Positions 11,922 through 12,140 of a DNA stretch of 12,140 bases are shown here, piece by piece. The notes below the pieces were generated by a model, which saw only the letters and a program-made list of their open reading frames with translations, was not told the origin of the DNA and did not search any database. The translations under genes and the position numbers were made by a program. The first letter of the stretch is position 1. Every line of letters starts with the position of its first letter. Origin of the DNA: Myxococcales bacterium UBA5297 (GTDB taxonomy: Bacteria; Myxococcota; Myxococcia; Myxococcales; UBA5297); NCBI GenBank assembly GCA_002408385.1, contig DHSB01000047.1, positions 1-12,140 on the forward strand. The letters are read 5' to 3'.

Positions 11922-12140
11922 AACAAGTGGAAGAGCGCGCGCACAAGGGCCGGCTCGTCGCGGTGCACCTGCCGCGCTTTCTTATCCAGCGCCGGCTGCG
12001 CGAGGACGGCTCGCTGGCCCACAAGCCGGTCGGCGTCGCCCGCTCGCAGGCGGGCGGCGAGCTGCTCGTCGCCGCCTCGCGCAGCGCCCTCGTCGCCGGG
12101 GTCGCCCCGGGGATGAGCGCGACGCAGGCGAAGGCCCTGT
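11918..12140 (+). CDS. imuB: ImuB, Y-family polymerase-like protein (5' end only)
   Basis: The frame opens with GTG at 11918, overlapping the imuA stop, and stays open to the window edge (74 codons seen). AGGAG (11911-11915) is only 2 nt from this GTG and 11 nt from another in-frame GTG at 11927, so the exact start is uncertain. The sequence GRLVAVHLPRFLIQRRLR, then KPVGVARSQAGG, LLVAASRSALVAGV and PGMSATQAKAL, is the N-terminal palm of the Y family. In active members the first motif carries a catalytic Asp (HIDMDAFF); here that strand is VHLPRF, without it, as in ImuB. ImuB acts as a beta-clamp-binding adaptor for DnaE2 rather than as a polymerase. A dnaE2 gene downstream would be expected but is outside the window. 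Confidence 0.85.
   Translation, partial: MKQVEERAHKGRLVAVHLPRFLIQRRLREDGSLAHKPVGVARSQAGGELLVAASRSALVAGVAPGMSATQAKAL

Overview
The window is GC-rich DNA (about 70 % by eye) with strong G/C third-codon bias. It most likely comes from a myxobacterium-like deltaproteobacterium (Myxococcota). Three things point there: a secreted metalloprotease ending in a MYXO-CTERM-type tail (Cys-Gly-Cys, hydrophobic helix, Arg-Arg-Arg); many exported proteins; and a LexA-type box in front of imuA that closely resembles the published Myxococcus SOS consensus. No plasmid, phage, insertion sequence, CRISPR array, tRNA or rRNA was seen.

Layout. Bases 1-1780 (minus) hold a secreted VIT/von Willebrand A protein cut by the window edge. 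A 362-bp divergent spacer leads to a plus-strand lipoprotein (2143-3714) built from three thioredoxin-fold units and closed by a strong terminator. Bases 3783-4985 are poorly organised: an orphan hypothetical gene (4122-4607, possibly with a damaged 5' end), then the last ~48 codons of an aldo/keto reductase on the minus strand. Next is a POTRA-less Omp85/D15 outer-membrane barrel (4986-6164, plus). It converges with, and overlaps by 28 bp, a minus-strand pair: a small secreted protein (8035-8556) and a matrixin-like zinc protease with a Cys-rich stalk and MYXO-CTERM anchor (6137-7885). An ACAT1-like acetoacetyl-CoA thiolase (8712-9893, minus) follows with its own promoter and terminator. Then come a hexapeptide-repeat acyltransferase (10064-10813, plus), a spacer holding a dispersed palindromic repeat and the first codons of a vapB-like antitoxin (minus), and the start of an imuA-imuB mutagenesis operon (11202 to the window end).

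How the genes fit together. The cell-envelope genes (VIT/VWA, Trx lipoprotein, Omp85 barrel, protease and partner) are neighbours in separate transcription units rather than one pathway. The tightest functional unit is imuA-imuB: its start and stop codons overlap, and a perfect palindromic LexA-like box exactly fills the spacer of its promoter, so damage-inducible expression is expected. Several candidate promoters share a TTGnC-type -35 and a TAGnnT-type -10. The most novel object is the three-domain CPYG-CSDC-CPYG thioredoxin-fold lipoprotein. The remnants (aldo/keto reductase, vapB) and the repeat show that the intergenic regions have been rearranged.
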